This document shows positions 12,355 through 22,449 of a stretch of DNA of 64,000 nt, piece after piece. The DNA lies in assembly GCA_028551475.1 (NCBI GenBank), contig CM052359.1, positions 15,315,583-15,379,582 of the forward strand. Direction: 5' to 3'. A model generated the notes under the pieces. It was not told the origin of the DNA, ran no database searches, and was given only the letters and a program-made list of their open reading frames with translations. Both the position numbers and the translations under genes were made by a program. This stretch comes from Casuarina equisetifolia. Taxonomy: Eukaryota > Streptophyta > Magnoliopsida > Fagales > Casuarinaceae. Numbering within the stretch: the first letter of the stretch is position 1; the number at the start of each line of letters is the position of its first letter.

Positions 12355-13560
12355 TTAGGTGTATCCTATATGTGTAGCCGTTGTACAAATTTCATCAAGC
12401 AAGCATATGGAAAATAATTGTGATATACATGAAACATAAGAGAATAGATAATCCAAATTGTAGGTAATGTGATATATGGTGCTTGAGTCCAAGATCCATT
12501 TATGACTATTAACTTCAAAGAGAGGATTTAAGTCATTACCTATGAAAATGGCATTAGAACTAGTCACCTCCACCCATGTTGCTTAACCAAGATAGGAGTA
12601 TTTGGAAATAATATAGAGAAAGGCCCCCTTCAGAAGTCACCTAGTATGCTTACACCTAATTTTGCATCATTCCCAAACACACTTTTCCAAATTTCTTCCC
12701 CCATCTCATAAGGAACCCCACTAATAGTAGCACTAGTGTCAAATGTGTCATGTTTTATACCAATTTGTGCATATGGGTCGATTGCTACCTCTATTGTTTC
12801 TATCAAGTTGCATTCAATTTGACAATGGAAGCCTTTATGTCGGCTAATTTAGAACACCCATGGCCCGATTTAGAGCCAAAACCATCCTTTCAGTAGGTGT
12901 GGCTGACACATCAATCTTCTAGAGCTAAGTTGTATCCTCCTTGGTGAGGTTATAAGCATGGTCAACGCTGGGTAGTGTTTTGCTTACTAGAATGGTTGTT
13001 CTCAGTGGTTTGAAAGAGTCATTAAGCCCCATTAGGTACTTCATAACTCTAGTCTCTTTCCTTCTTTCTTCTTGTCATTTGCTTACTTTACAAGTGCACA
13101 ATCCATAAGTGTAGAGAATGAGTGATTCATGCAAATCAACCTCAGTCCAGCAATTTGAGATTGCACTATAGTAATTCCTAAGTTTTTCCCATTTGCTTGA
13201 GGTTGTAAAGTTTCTACCTAAGATTGTAGCGTTGGGTTGCAATCATTCTCCCAAAATGCATTTGCAGAGTCTCCCACACTATCTTAGCATTTTTGTTTAC
13301 GGAGATCAAGCAAACAAGGTTAGAATCTATGGATTTTTCTAGCCAACTAATGATTGTAGCATGACATTGATCTCATTGGTTAGCTTTGGTAGTATCATTG
13401 GTGGGTCTTAGTAGCGTCCCATCTATGAAACCCATTTATTCTTCCCTTTCATGTTGTTCTTCACCTACCAACTCCATACATCATAGTTGGATTCATTAGT
13501 AAGCTTGAATGTTGATAATGCAGTTCCTAGGAAGTCATTTGGTGTTAAGAAAAGTGGTTC
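12355..13560 (-). pseudogene. Element B gag/protease remnant
   Basis: Positions 12355-12573 contain 'HKWILDSSTIYHIT' on the minus strand. This is the aspartic-protease active-site region (normally W(I/L)DSGA..H(I/M)T), here with the Gly-Ala pair lost. From there to about 13,560 the minus strand holds gag-like debris with no long frame. The end nearest the 5' LTR should be the start of gag, but I could not place a start codon. Confidence 0.55.
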
Positions 13561-13918
13561 TCAAAAGGGGTTTGTGCTGGAATTGGTGTTGGTAGTCATC
13601 TTCGGTGGGTTTATTACTGCGACCTCGAAGAAGGGGCTGGTTAAGGCTAGGTTGTAGTCTCATTCAAGTCCTTGGGGTAGTCTGGTAAGTCTGCTGTCTT
13701 GGGGACTTGGGGGATGAAATCACCCTTTGTTTTCTAACATTCAACGCCAAAATGGTGGCATTTTGTTATAGATATTTTGGGTGTGGGGGCTGGTCGTGAA
13801 ACCTTTCTGACATCCTAGATATTCCCCCAATAATACCCCTAGATGATAAAACTAAAGAAGCGGAAGCAGTGTAAGTTGATAGTACATTGGATAGCCAACA
13901 AGCATAGGTCGAACCTAT

Positions 13919-13931
13919 GGCTTGGATGCCA
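13919..13931 (-). other. Primer-binding site of element B
   Basis: Minus-strand TGGCATCCAAGCC abuts the 5' LTR end at 13932. It resembles the initiator-Met tRNA complement (TGGTATCAGAGCC). Confidence 0.65.
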
Positions 13932-14184
13932 TGTTAGGAAAACTAGAATCTGTAAAGTGAACATTCCTCGCCGAAGGCAGCAAGTGAACTCTTGAGAGCA
14001 AGCACGCTGGAAGCCCTTCGGTGTATTCGCATTCACACTTGCTTTTATACAATTGTTACAACTATCTCTTAGGTTTTATACAATTTCAAAAAGAACACGA
14101 AAGTTGTAAATGAGTTACTACTGTACGACTAAACAAGTAATGGGCCAACTTATGGGCCCTCAATGGGTGTGCAACCCCATAACA
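13932..14184 (-). repeat. 5' LTR of element B
   Basis: Complete 253-bp LTR with TG...CA ends (plus-strand edges tgttagga and ccataaca). Compared with the 3' copies it has several C/G where they have T/A (for example 'ctcgccgaaggcag' against 'ctccttgaagatag'), a pattern expected from decay of methylated cytosines in the 3' copies. Confidence 0.85.
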
Positions 14185-14680
14185 AGCCTACTAGTTTTTC
14201 TCCCATGAGAAAAAATATTTCCAAGTTAAAACTTAAACAACTAAAGGTTTAAACTTGATTTGCTAATAAACTATTTTGTCATATTTTCATCTCAATTTAA
14301 CTAAAAACTTGTCACTTGTTAATTCTTTTGACATATGTATTAGACTAATACAATACATATTACACAAACTTAGTCTCACATTACCATGTTATGTGCGCAA
14401 CTATGTTTAAATATTTGAATGGAATGAGTTTATTGAAATGGAACGGGGGATGAAAATTCATCTACGCCGTCCCCCTGTCAACCTTTATCTCAAGGGGAAA
14501 ATAAAAGTTGAAACTTCAGTCACTTACATTTGCACGGGTAGATTTCTATCCCTTTCAGGTGTAGGAGTAGGTTTGTAACAATCACTTGTGTCATATTATA
14601 AGGGTAGATCTAAAAGGGTATAGGGTTTAGGCACTTGGAACGAAACAATTCATCAGTTTCCTGAAACCGCAGCGTGAATG
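14185..14680. other. AT-rich spacer, nothing seen
   Basis: No open frame, RNA or repeat boundary recognised between the 5' LTR of element B and the coding-like stretch starting near 14,760. Confidence 0.5.
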
Positions 14681-14760
14681 TTTCTCAGGCGCGGATTTGC
14701 GCGGGTTGCCTAGATGTTTTAATGCAACTGAATTTCGTATAACTTATGAACCTTGAAGGC

Positions 14761-14961
14761 TTAACGAGAATGGTCCTTAAACTCGAGAGAAATCTTGTCA
14801 GTGTAAGCAACAAGATTAGGTCAGCAAAATAGTTCCCGAGTTCTAGGCCGACCCATCTGAGCAATAATTTGTAGGAAGTTTTCCATGTAAAGAGAATCTG
14901 CATACGGAGATGAATCAGCGTACTGAACAGATTGCTCAGCAAAAGATTTGACAAATATTCT
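14761..14961 (-). pseudogene. Coding-like fragment of unknown family
   Basis: On the minus strand from about 14961 one frame reads through 47 codons to a TGA (14821-14823), then a further 19 codons in the same frame to TAA (14761-14763). The wording ('SFAEQSVQYADSSPY', 'MENFLQIIAQMGRPRTREL') looks like real protein: mixed composition, no low-complexity bias. I do not recognise the family. An acceptor-like AG lies just upstream. It could be a gene relic with one nonsense change or a chance open frame. The overlapping ATG-started frame 14685-14954 has less protein-like composition. Confidence 0.3.
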
Positions 14962-15118
14962 TTTGTAACATGCTATCCAGACTTAACGGCATGATGACAA
15001 GTAACATGATGGCATGTTGTGTGGGACATCTCAATTCTTCCTTGTTCCTAACATCAGTTTTACCCAAAATTTAACATCGTTATTAATAATTGCACATTCC
15101 CCTTACAAGCTTTTAGAG

Positions 15119-15566
15119 TTACCTTCTTGTTTGCAATGCTATACTAGAGGTACTAAAAATATTATACAAGCAAAACAATGCAATCAAAGTGTAAGAAAAG
15201 TAGGAGGGAAAAAATAAAAAAATAAACATAAAAGATATCACAGCGAACGTGTACAAGAATTTGGAATTGTTTGAGCTTGCCATCTTGTGTATCAAGAACA
15301 TGCCTGAGTTTCCGAACCAATAGAGTAGAGAGAAAAGAAAAGAAAAGAAAAGAAAGTAGACAAATTCTCTCTTAATAGGAGGCAGATTCAATTTATTATT
15401 TGAATAGAAGTTGCAACTACTATTCCACTGAGCAGGCAACGCCGGAAGAAGAAGCATCAAGCCAATACGATGATTCATTAAAAACTGGGAGAATCCAAAT
15501 ACTAATCCTAGAGCTACAAATGTGGCTAACGATTAAAGCTGCCACGTATCGACTGGTTGCACGCAA
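15119..15566 (-). other. Downstream region of the defensin gene
   Basis: Lies 3' of the defensin stop and probably includes its 3' untranslated region. A pure (AAAAG)n run lies at about 15331-15355 on the plus strand. A 119-codon minus frame (15119-15478) spans it, but its hydrophobic, Phe-rich translation comes from the T/C-rich strand and I do not regard it as a gene. Confidence 0.4.
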
Positions 15567-15919
15567 TTAGCAGAGTCTTGTGCAGAAACAACGGCGACGC
15601 ATTCCTCGGCAGTTGCCACCAGAAAAACCTTCATTCCTGCAGACCATAGCACAGTTGTGGTCACCTGCGCAGGGTCCCTTGAAGTGGTGGCTCTGTGACT
15701 CGCAGACTCTTGCCTCAGTTGGCATCACCATCTCTTCTGTTCAAACGACAAGAAATCAAAAGAAAACAACCCCAAGCAAAAATCAAATTTTGGACTTATT
15801 TTAAATCATCCCAAAAACCTAATAGGAAAAGAACAGACAGTATCTCGCGTTACCAGAGACTTACGAGAAGCCAAAACAACTAGCAGCAACACGAAAAGCG
15901 CAAGCGATTTCCTTTCCAT
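15567..15919 (-). CDS. Plant defensin precursor (two exons)
   Basis: Small secreted antifungal-type defensin (gamma-thionin family). Exon 1 is 15865-15919 and exon 2 is 15567-15736; the 128-bp intron starts GTAAGT and ends CAG, splitting one Gln codon. The product is 74 residues. It has a signal peptide ([18 protein letters not shown]), a short junction ending in TEA, and a mature peptide of 47 residues starting RVC. The mature part has exactly eight cysteines in the defensin spacing, including the C..GNC...C.C...C pattern, the GPC near its start and the Gly before Cys5. These cysteines form the four disulfides of the cysteine-stabilised alpha-beta fold. The intron inside the signal-peptide region is the usual place in plant defensin genes. 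Lengths are normal and nothing is broken, so the gene looks functional. Family knowledge places the product in the apoplast, acting on fungal membranes; the specific target cannot be read here. Confidence 0.93.
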
Positions 15920-16013
15920 GATTATCTTCTTCGCCTTAACTAACCCTTTGCAAATGCAGTAGATTCTACGACTAACAATTGAAGCTAATGTGTTTTTGGG
16001 TTGTGTCCTGCCC

Positions 16014-16022
16014 CATATTTAT
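16014..16022 (-). promoter_or_regulatory. TATA box of the defensin gene
   Basis: Minus-strand TATAAATAT about 95 bp before the defensin ATG, within 'gctataaatatgggg'. The position fits a core promoter with a leader of roughly 60 bases. Confidence 0.75.
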
Positions 16023-16120
16023 AGCACTGTTCGTAATGAAAAGTACTGTTCTTCGTGTCAGAGTACCAGACACAGAGTGAGGGACGGTGCATACGCGAAC
16101 AAAATCTCTGCAGAAAAGCA

Positions 16121-16209
16121 AGAATCTATTCACGTGCAAGGAGCAACACAAGAATCTATTCACATGCAAGAAGCAACATAAGAATCTATTCACGTGCAAG
16201 GAGCAACAG
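16121..16209 (-). repeat. Three 30-bp tandem repeats with G-boxes
   Basis: Three head-to-tail 30-bp copies of 'agaatctattcacgtgcaag' plus 'gagcaacaca', at 16121, 16151 and 16181. The first and third contain the palindrome CACGTG (G-box); the middle has CACATG. They lie about 200-290 bp upstream of the defensin start codon. G-boxes bind bZIP and bHLH factors, including those of jasmonate and abscisic acid signalling, so a role in defensin induction is plausible but inferred. Short plus-strand frames crossing the repeat are artefacts of the period being divisible by three. Confidence 0.85.
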
Positions 16210-16859
16210 CGCGTTTGTCCTGGCATAGTTCCGTCACGGGAGCCATGCATTGGTTATGCCACAACTTGGCTTTTTTGTACTGACGAAACGCTAAATTTTG
16301 GGTAACTTTGTAATAGTGAGAATCCCTACAGGTGTAACTGCATTCTTATGTGGGGACACCCTGCGTGAACTAAATTTTATTTGGGAAAATAAATTAATCC
16401 ATTCAAGCGCTCTTCTTTTACGCTTTACAAAGTAAACAGGCATTAGCTTTAGAGTGGCGCTCATGTTGTGAGGATAGTTGAAACGGTTTCTTTGAGTTGG
16501 GGAGCTTCGCTCAAATGTCTCAAAATTTTGGGGCCAAAGTATATCATCTGTACGTCTATGTAAATGTAATCTATTGAAAAACCCCTTTTAGCTCTAAGTA
16601 AGATTTTGGAGGAGTTTCGGTCTTATACCCCGTAATTAAGAAAGCTGTAAAACTTTTGCAGTTACAAAAGGCATACCAATCAGGTCGAAAGGATATATTC
16701 TCTTTTAAAATATCCTAAAATAAGGAAAAGTGTGAATAGAACTCATGGTATTTTATATTTTTCAAGGCCTCCATGAAATACCTATTAAAAGGTCTTTTTC
16801 TTTGTTAATCTAAAAGTTAATATAGGAATAGATATACTTTTATTTATTATAACTAGGAC
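16210..16859. other. Distal defensin upstream region
   Basis: No gene or repeat seen. It is the spacer between the defensin promoter and the start of element D. Confidence 0.5.
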
Positions 16860-16910
16860 TGTTGAAATATATGTTGTTTATTGGGTTTACTGTATATTTT
16901 AGCTAGGCCC

Positions 16911-17205
16911 CGATGAAGTACATTCACAAGAGTCAGATTGTAAGCGTTTGACAGAAACCAATGCCAACTCATCTCACACGTCACCTACCTCTACAAATAA
17001 GCATTAAGAAATTAATTCAGTTGTACAGTTAACGTAATTCATTGGATTAGTTAACTATGTTGTTATAACTATAAGTTAGTTCTTAACCTCTCTGTCTTTG
17101 TAATTTTAGCTCTATAAAAGGCACAAGTGCCAATGTCCTCGATTACCTTGAGCAATACACAAGTAGAGCTTACAAGGCATATCTCATTGTTTCCCATTAT
17201 TCTTC
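16911..17205 (+). repeat. 5' LTR of element C
   Basis: It starts (T)GATGAAGTAC with the first T changed to C and ends ..TATTCTTC just before the primer-binding site. It contains 'ctctataaaaggcacaag' at about 17110, a good TATA element (TATAAAA) for the element's own transcript. Confidence 0.88.
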
Positions 17206-17218
17206 TGGTATTTAAGCC
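17206..17218 (+). other. Primer-binding site of element C
   Basis: TGGTATTTAAGCC directly follows the 5' LTR and resembles the initiator-Met tRNA complement TGGTATCAGAGCC. Confidence 0.75.
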
Positions 17219-17226
17219 AGTGCCTT

Positions 17227-18199
17227 TTGTTTTTCTACTCTACTACTCATCACCCATGGAAGACAAACCGGAGTATCCCTTTCCCCACCGGAGTCAATGT
17301 AGCAAACTTTGTTTTGCTAAAGCTAAACAAAACTAACTACATTCCTTGGGCCACCCAAATGCACTGTCTTTTCTGGACGTATCGCCTCACTAAATTCATC
17401 ACCGGTGACCTTCCACCTCCTTCTCGTAAGCATCTTGTTAATGCCAAAGAAGTCTCCAACCTGGCATTTGCTCAATGGGAGCAAAGTGACAATCCGGTCC
17501 AGTCTTGGATTATTAACTGCCTCTCTAAAGAAACTCTTGCTCTTATCTTCAATCTAAATCATGTGGCTTCTGTTTGGTCCAAACTCAATTATCAGTTTGT
17601 CCACCAGACTACTGCTCATGAATATGAGCTTCAGACTAAGTTGCAAAACCTACATAAGGATGCTATGCCTCTGTCTGATTATCTAAAAGAATTCCAGACT
17701 CTATGCAATCAACTGAGTGTTATGGGGAAATCACTCAATGATTTAGATAAAACATTTCATTCACTACAAGGCCTAGGCAAGCAATATAAGTATTTCCTTG
17801 CTATTATGTTCAGACCTCCAGTAACCCCCCCCCCCCCCCTCCCAAAACACGAAGATGTTCTTGCTCAATTACAAGTGTATAATGTAAGGCATGTTCATTA
17901 TCATCCCACTCCCAATGATTCAACCGCATTTTTTACTCTCACACTCTAACCATTCTGGACAATCTACAGGTCAAGGTAGAGGTCATTCTTTAACCTCTTC
18001 TCCTAATTTTTCTTCCCAGGGAAGCGGTTTTCTTCCTTCCACTCAACATAGTAATAAACACTCTAGGCAGCCCTCAAACTCGTTCAAACAGCCTTCTACA
18101 AATCCTCTTACATGCCAGATTTGCAACAAAAAAGGCCACTCTTCCATGGATTCTTTTCGTCGATTTGATCATGCCTATCAATCATCTGACATTCCGTAG
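17227..18199 (+). pseudogene. Element C gag and zinc knuckle, frame-broken
   Basis: The natural start is probably the ATG at 17256 (MEDKPEYPFP). The conserved gag continues in another frame from about 17290 ('NKTNYIPWATQM', 'WSKLNYQF', 'LSDYLKEFQTLCNQL'), which implies a one-base indel near the short C run at 17280-17290. Gag then runs open to 17949. A further shift leads to 17891-18199 with the knuckle 'CQICNKKGHSSMD', in which the last Cys is replaced. A run of about 15 C at 17825-17839 (poly-Pro) sits inside gag. Confidence 0.85.
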
Positions 18200-18211
18200 G
18201 CGCGTGCTGCC

Positions 18212-19589
18212 ATGCATCTAAATGAGCAATCTATTAACAGTGAAGACTGGATCCCTGATTCTGGTGCTAATGCTTATGTCTCTTTACTGTTGGTAAGTTG
18301 TATTCTTCTTCTCCATATTTTGGTTTTGAGAAGATTCAGGTCGGTAATGGGGAGCTTTTTGACATTTCTCATATTGGCTCTAGTTTGCTTCGTAACACCA
18401 AAATTCCTCTCCATGATGTGCTCGTTGCTCCACGGGTTCAGAAGAATTTACTTTATATTTCTTGTCTAATAGCTGATTTTCCTTGCTACTTAATCTTCAC
18501 TAAAGATTTTTTTTACAAAAAGCACTTGCGGACACATCAAACTCTTGCGAAAGGATTAGACACAAAAGCCTATACATGCTGTTAGAGAATAAATTTCGGA
18601 TTCTTTTCTCCACCAGGCAGTGTTTTGTTGATCATATCACCTAGCATCATTGACTTGGACATCCAAGAGATGATGCTTTCCGAACTCTTCATCACATAAA
18701 TAAAATTGCAGTCACTTCACATGGAGGATTGAGCAATCCCTTCTACTGCAATCCATGTCATCTAAGCAAAAGTTGTAGACTTGCATTTCTTTCTTCTTAT
18801 ACTAGGGCTACACCTCTTTTAGAAAAGGTCCATAGCAATCTGTGGGGTCCTGCACTAATAGCCTCACATCAAGGTTCTTGATTACACTCAAGTTTCTTGG
18901 ATATTTCCTTTAAAGAAAAAATTTGATGTGTTCTACACCTTTGTCAAGTTTCAATTACTAGTGGAAAAGCAATTTGATACTCCAATTAAACTCTTACACT
19001 TGGATGGAAGGGGAGAGTATCTTAGTTATGTTTTATAGTCCTATCCCATAGACAATGGTATTCAACACAACCTCTCTTGTCCATATACCCCTACACAGAA
19101 CGTCATTGCTAAGAGAAAGCATCTTCATATGGTTAAATTGGGATTGGCTATGATGTTTGAAGCTTCTCTTTCAAAATCCTTTTAGGTTAAGCTTTTTCAA
19201 CAGCCAACTACTTAATAAACCACCTGCCTTCTCCACGGCTTGGTAACTGTTCACCTTTTTCATTGTTACACCATTCTAAACTGAGCTACTCTCACCATAG
19301 AGTGTTTGGATGCTCCTGTTTTCCTTACCTTCATGATTACTCATCTAACAAATTAGCTAAAATGTCTCTGCAATGTCTTTTTCTTGGATACAATGACTTT
19401 CACAAAGGCTACCGCTACCTTCATGTTTCCTCTAGTTGTGTCTATATTTCTAGACACGTTCTCTTTGATGAAGTAACATTTCCTCTTACAACCTCTCCTT
19501 CCACTATAGCACCTCAAATGGTTATGCCAAGTAGCTATGTTGAATTTGCTTCTCCAGGCTCTTGTCATAACAATTCTGCTAAACCTTAA
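18212..19589 (+). pseudogene. Element C protease and integrase remnant
   Basis: Starts with 'DWIPDSGANAYVS', the copia protease region (usually DSGA..H.T). After several frame changes, the sequence at 19081-19150 reads 'PYTPTQNVIAKRKHLHMV', the integrase core end (usually PYTPTQNGIAERKHRH..). At 19263-19589 comes the conserved 'RVFGCSCFPYL', 'KCLFLGY'-like and 'YISRHVLFDE' tract, which is intact and open. Confidence 0.85.
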
Positions 19590-20183
19590 GCTAATCATCC
19601 CTCTCCTGTTCAACCAAACTACTTTTCTACCTCTCCACAAAATTTATCACAAGCTATTATGTGTGTCTCAGTTTTACCTATAACTACACCTCTATCACAT
19701 CCTTCTTGTGATTCCCAGCTTCCCTCTCTTGAAATACTAGCCCCTAAGCCTCAAACACCTTCCTTCCAAATACAGAATTCACTAGACTTGTCCAAACCTT
19801 CTTTATACCTCAGTAACTTGCCTCCTACCATAATTCCTAGCTTTAGTCCAGCACGTTCTACTCCACCTCTGTAAGTTTCTACAAGTTAACTAGCACCTCT
19901 ACAAGTTTCTACTCTATCCTTAGACTCATTACCTACTTCACCATCTACCACACCTCATAATCTAAACTCCCTTCACCCCTTTAGTTCTAACCAATCCAGC
20001 AGCTCCTCACATTCTTCTTCCTTTGTTTCTCTTCTTCCCAAGTCCACCTCAACCATCAAAACTAAAGCACAACGAGGTATTTTCAAACCCAATCCAAAGT
20101 ATGCCCTTACTACTAATATTGTTGTCCTTCCTATTCCAATCTCTATCTAGGATGTCCTTCAACACCCTGGCTAGAATACAGCC

Positions 20184-21550
20184 ATGAAAGATGAGATGGA
20201 AGCCTTAAAGAAAACTTCTACTTGGACTTTGGTTCCTCAACAATCTAAGATGCATTTGGTTGGATGCAAATGGGTGTTTAAGCCTAAACTTTCTACCAAT
20301 GGCACTCTTACTCGACTAAAGGCCAAGTTAGTAGCAAAAGGATGCCACCAAATTGAAGGATTAGATTTTCTTGATACTTTTTCACTCGTAGTAAAACCAA
20401 CTACTATTAGACTAGTATTGTCCATAACCATTATCCGCGGTTGGTCTATATTGCAATTTGATGTATCCAATGCTTTTTTACATGGTTTTTTGGATACTCC
20501 TGTTTTCATGGCACAATCTCTGGGTTTTATTAACCAATCTACTCCCACAACTGTATGTAAATTGCATCGAGCCTTATATGGCCTTAAATAGGCCCCACGT
20601 GCTTGGTTTGACAGATTCAGCTCTTGCATATTGGAATATGGCTTTTTCTGTTCAACTTTTGACTCTTCCTTCTTCATTTATACCCTTGGAGATATCACTA
20701 TCTAGCTATTTATCTACATTGATGATCTTCTCATCATGGGAAATTCCAGTTCAACAGTAACCTCTCTGATCTAACATTATAGTCACAATTTCTTTTAAAA
20801 TCTCTTGGTGTAGCTCATTTTTCTTAGGCGTTGAAATTGTTTACATTCCTGGAGGATGCATTCTCTCTCAAAGGCAATTCATTCTTAACATCCTTCGATA
20901 AGCCTCTATATTATATAGCAAACCTATAACTATTCCCTTGGCCCTAAAACCACCAACACTTCAAACTTTCTCACTACCTTGCATTACTCTTTCCTTATTT
21001 CGAAGTGTGCTTGGTGCATTGCAATATTTAATTGTCACATGACCAGAGTTAGCTTATCCAATTAACAAATTATGTCAAGAGATGCATTCTCCCATTATTT
21101 TAGATTTTCATAATCTCAAAAGGGTGTTGTGTTATCTAAAGGGAACTCTATCCCTTGGCCTAAGAGTTCATTCTCACAATTCCTTCAATTTGTGTGGCTA
21201 TAGTGATTCAGATTGGGCTAGTTGTAAAGACACTCAACGCTCCACATCAGGTTACTGTTTCTATCTAGGAAGCAACCTCATTTCGTGAAGCTCCAAGTGC
21301 CAATCCACTGTAGTCCACTCTTCTGCAAAAGCAAAATATAGAGCCTTAGCCTCTACCACTATTGAATCAATGTGGTTATGTGCTCTACTGCATGATCTTG
21401 GTATATGTCAACCATATTCTACTTCCATTTACTATGACAACCTTGCAGCATTCAAGTTAACTACAAAACCAACTCTACATAGGCGGATGAAGCATGTGGA
21501 AATTGACTTCCACTTTGTTAGGAGAAAGTAGCCTTAAATCTCATCACCAC
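20184..21550 (+). pseudogene. Element C reverse transcriptase/RNase H
   Basis: Positions 20184-20591 are open and carry 'WTLVPQQ', 'GCKWVFK', 'RLKAKLVAKG', 'QFDVSNAFLHG' and 'LHRALYGLK'. One TAG then replaces the usual Gln of LKQAPRAWF. The catalytic box Tyr-Ile-Asp-Asp lies at 20715-20726 in a shifted frame. RNase H follows at 21082-21530 with 'LKRVLCYLKGTLSLGL', 'GYSDSDWASCKDTQRSTSGY', a stop, then 'SSAKAKYRALA' and 'KHVEIDFHFVR'. Only a handful of lesions separate it from a complete frame. Confidence 0.9.
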
Positions 21551-21670
21551 GAAGTATATCTCCACCAAACAATAAATTGCAGACATCCTCACTAAGCCTC
21601 TCTCTAAAACCATGTTTTTATTTCTCTGCAACGAACTTGGATTGATTCCTACTCTAAGTTTGAAGGGGAT

Positions 21671-21980
21671 TGATGAAGTACATTTACAAGAGTTAGATTG
21701 CAAGCATTTGACAAAAACCAATGCCAACTCATCTCACACGTCACCTACCTTTGCAATTGAGCATTAACAAGCTTAACTACTGAAACTAATTCAATTGTAC
21801 AGTTAATGTAATTCATGGGATTAGTTAATGATTCTGTTATAACTATAAGTTAGTTCTTAACTTCTCTGTCTTTGTAATTTTAGCTCTATAAAAGGCACAA
21901 GTGCCAGTGTACTCAATTACCTTGAGCAATACACAAGGAGAGCTTACAAGGCATATCTCTTTGTTTCCCATTATTCTTCT
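21671..21980 (+). repeat. 3' LTR of element C
   Basis: It begins TGATGAAGTACATT right after the purine tract 'tttgaaggggat' (21659-21670) and matches 16911-17205 throughout, including 'ctctataaaaggcacaagtgcc'. It has a few-base insertion (near 'caagcttaactactgaa') absent from the 5' LTR. Confidence 0.9.
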
Positions 21981-22147
21981 AGCCCAATGTCTTGTAGAGA
22001 GCCTGTTATTGTGCAAGTGTCTTGTAGCTTTCTCCTGGATTCTTTAAAAGCTCCATTTCAGCTTTAATCTTCTTAAGACTGTATGTACAATTCTTCACAC
22101 ATTTATAGAAAGTAGTTTCATCATTTCTGCTAATATGATTCTTATCA

Positions 22148-22160
22148 TGGTATCAAGGAG
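22148..22160 (+). other. Primer-binding site of element D
   Basis: TGGTATCAAGGAG immediately after ..CTTATCA, the end of the split LTR of element D. It is close to the standard TGGTATCAGAGC. Confidence 0.7.
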
Positions 22161-22449
22161 TAGGTAGAGTAAGCATTCCCTGTAATCTTGTTCATTCACA
22201 TTTATATAGCTACCTCTCCTTTTTTGTCCACACTTAGGCATTAACAAGTGTTGTGCAGCATCTACATACCTTCCAAGGATGCTAGTCCTAGTCTTGATCA
22301 TTAAAAACATGGTCATTACCACATTATGCACCTCTCCCACACTTGTCACCACTCTTATGGGCATTTGAGAAACTTGATTAAAGCTTCCATAGACTAGCTC
22401 AGTCACCCTCTATATCTCCACCCTAACAAACAAATTGGAGTTATGATAG

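Larger units (their letters stand above)
7948..14184 (-). mobile_element. Copia element B, decayed, with amplified 3' end
   Basis: Minus-strand Ty1/copia element with short LTRs of about 245-253 bp. The 5' LTR is 13932-14184 (TGTTATGG to CCTAACA on the minus strand), with a primer-binding site just inside. The 3' LTR is present twice because of the tandem duplication. A purine-rich tract (minus 'cttgagagggag', plus 8192-8203 and 9282-9293) touches each 3' LTR. The interior has gag, protease-like, integrase and RT/RNase H remnants in copia order, all frame-broken. Flanks of the outer ends (acaag, agcct) do not form a clear target duplication. Confidence 0.85.
16911..21980 (+). mobile_element. 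Copia element C with paired LTRs
   Basis: Best-preserved copia element of the window. It has LTRs at 16911-17205 and 21671-21980, a primer-binding site at 17206, a purine tract before the 3' LTR, and gag, CCHC, protease-like, integrase, RT and RNase H in copia order on the plus strand. Long stretches are open but separated by single stops and frameshifts, so it is defective. It is inserted in the 5' LTR of element D. Two LTRs of similar sequence with a few dozen differences suggest a moderate age. Confidence 0.92.

Noticed and set aside
15119..15478. 119-codon minus-strand frame with membrane-like Phe-rich sequence
   Set aside because: It lies in the probable 3' untranslated region of the defensin gene and its composition follows from the T/C-rich strand. 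A local string resembling the CHFR 'LLYWF' stretch is chance.
15990..16305. Plus- and minus-strand frames crossing 16121-16209
   Set aside because: Artefacts of a 30-bp repeat that keeps the same frame in each copy; their repeated peptides carry no other support.
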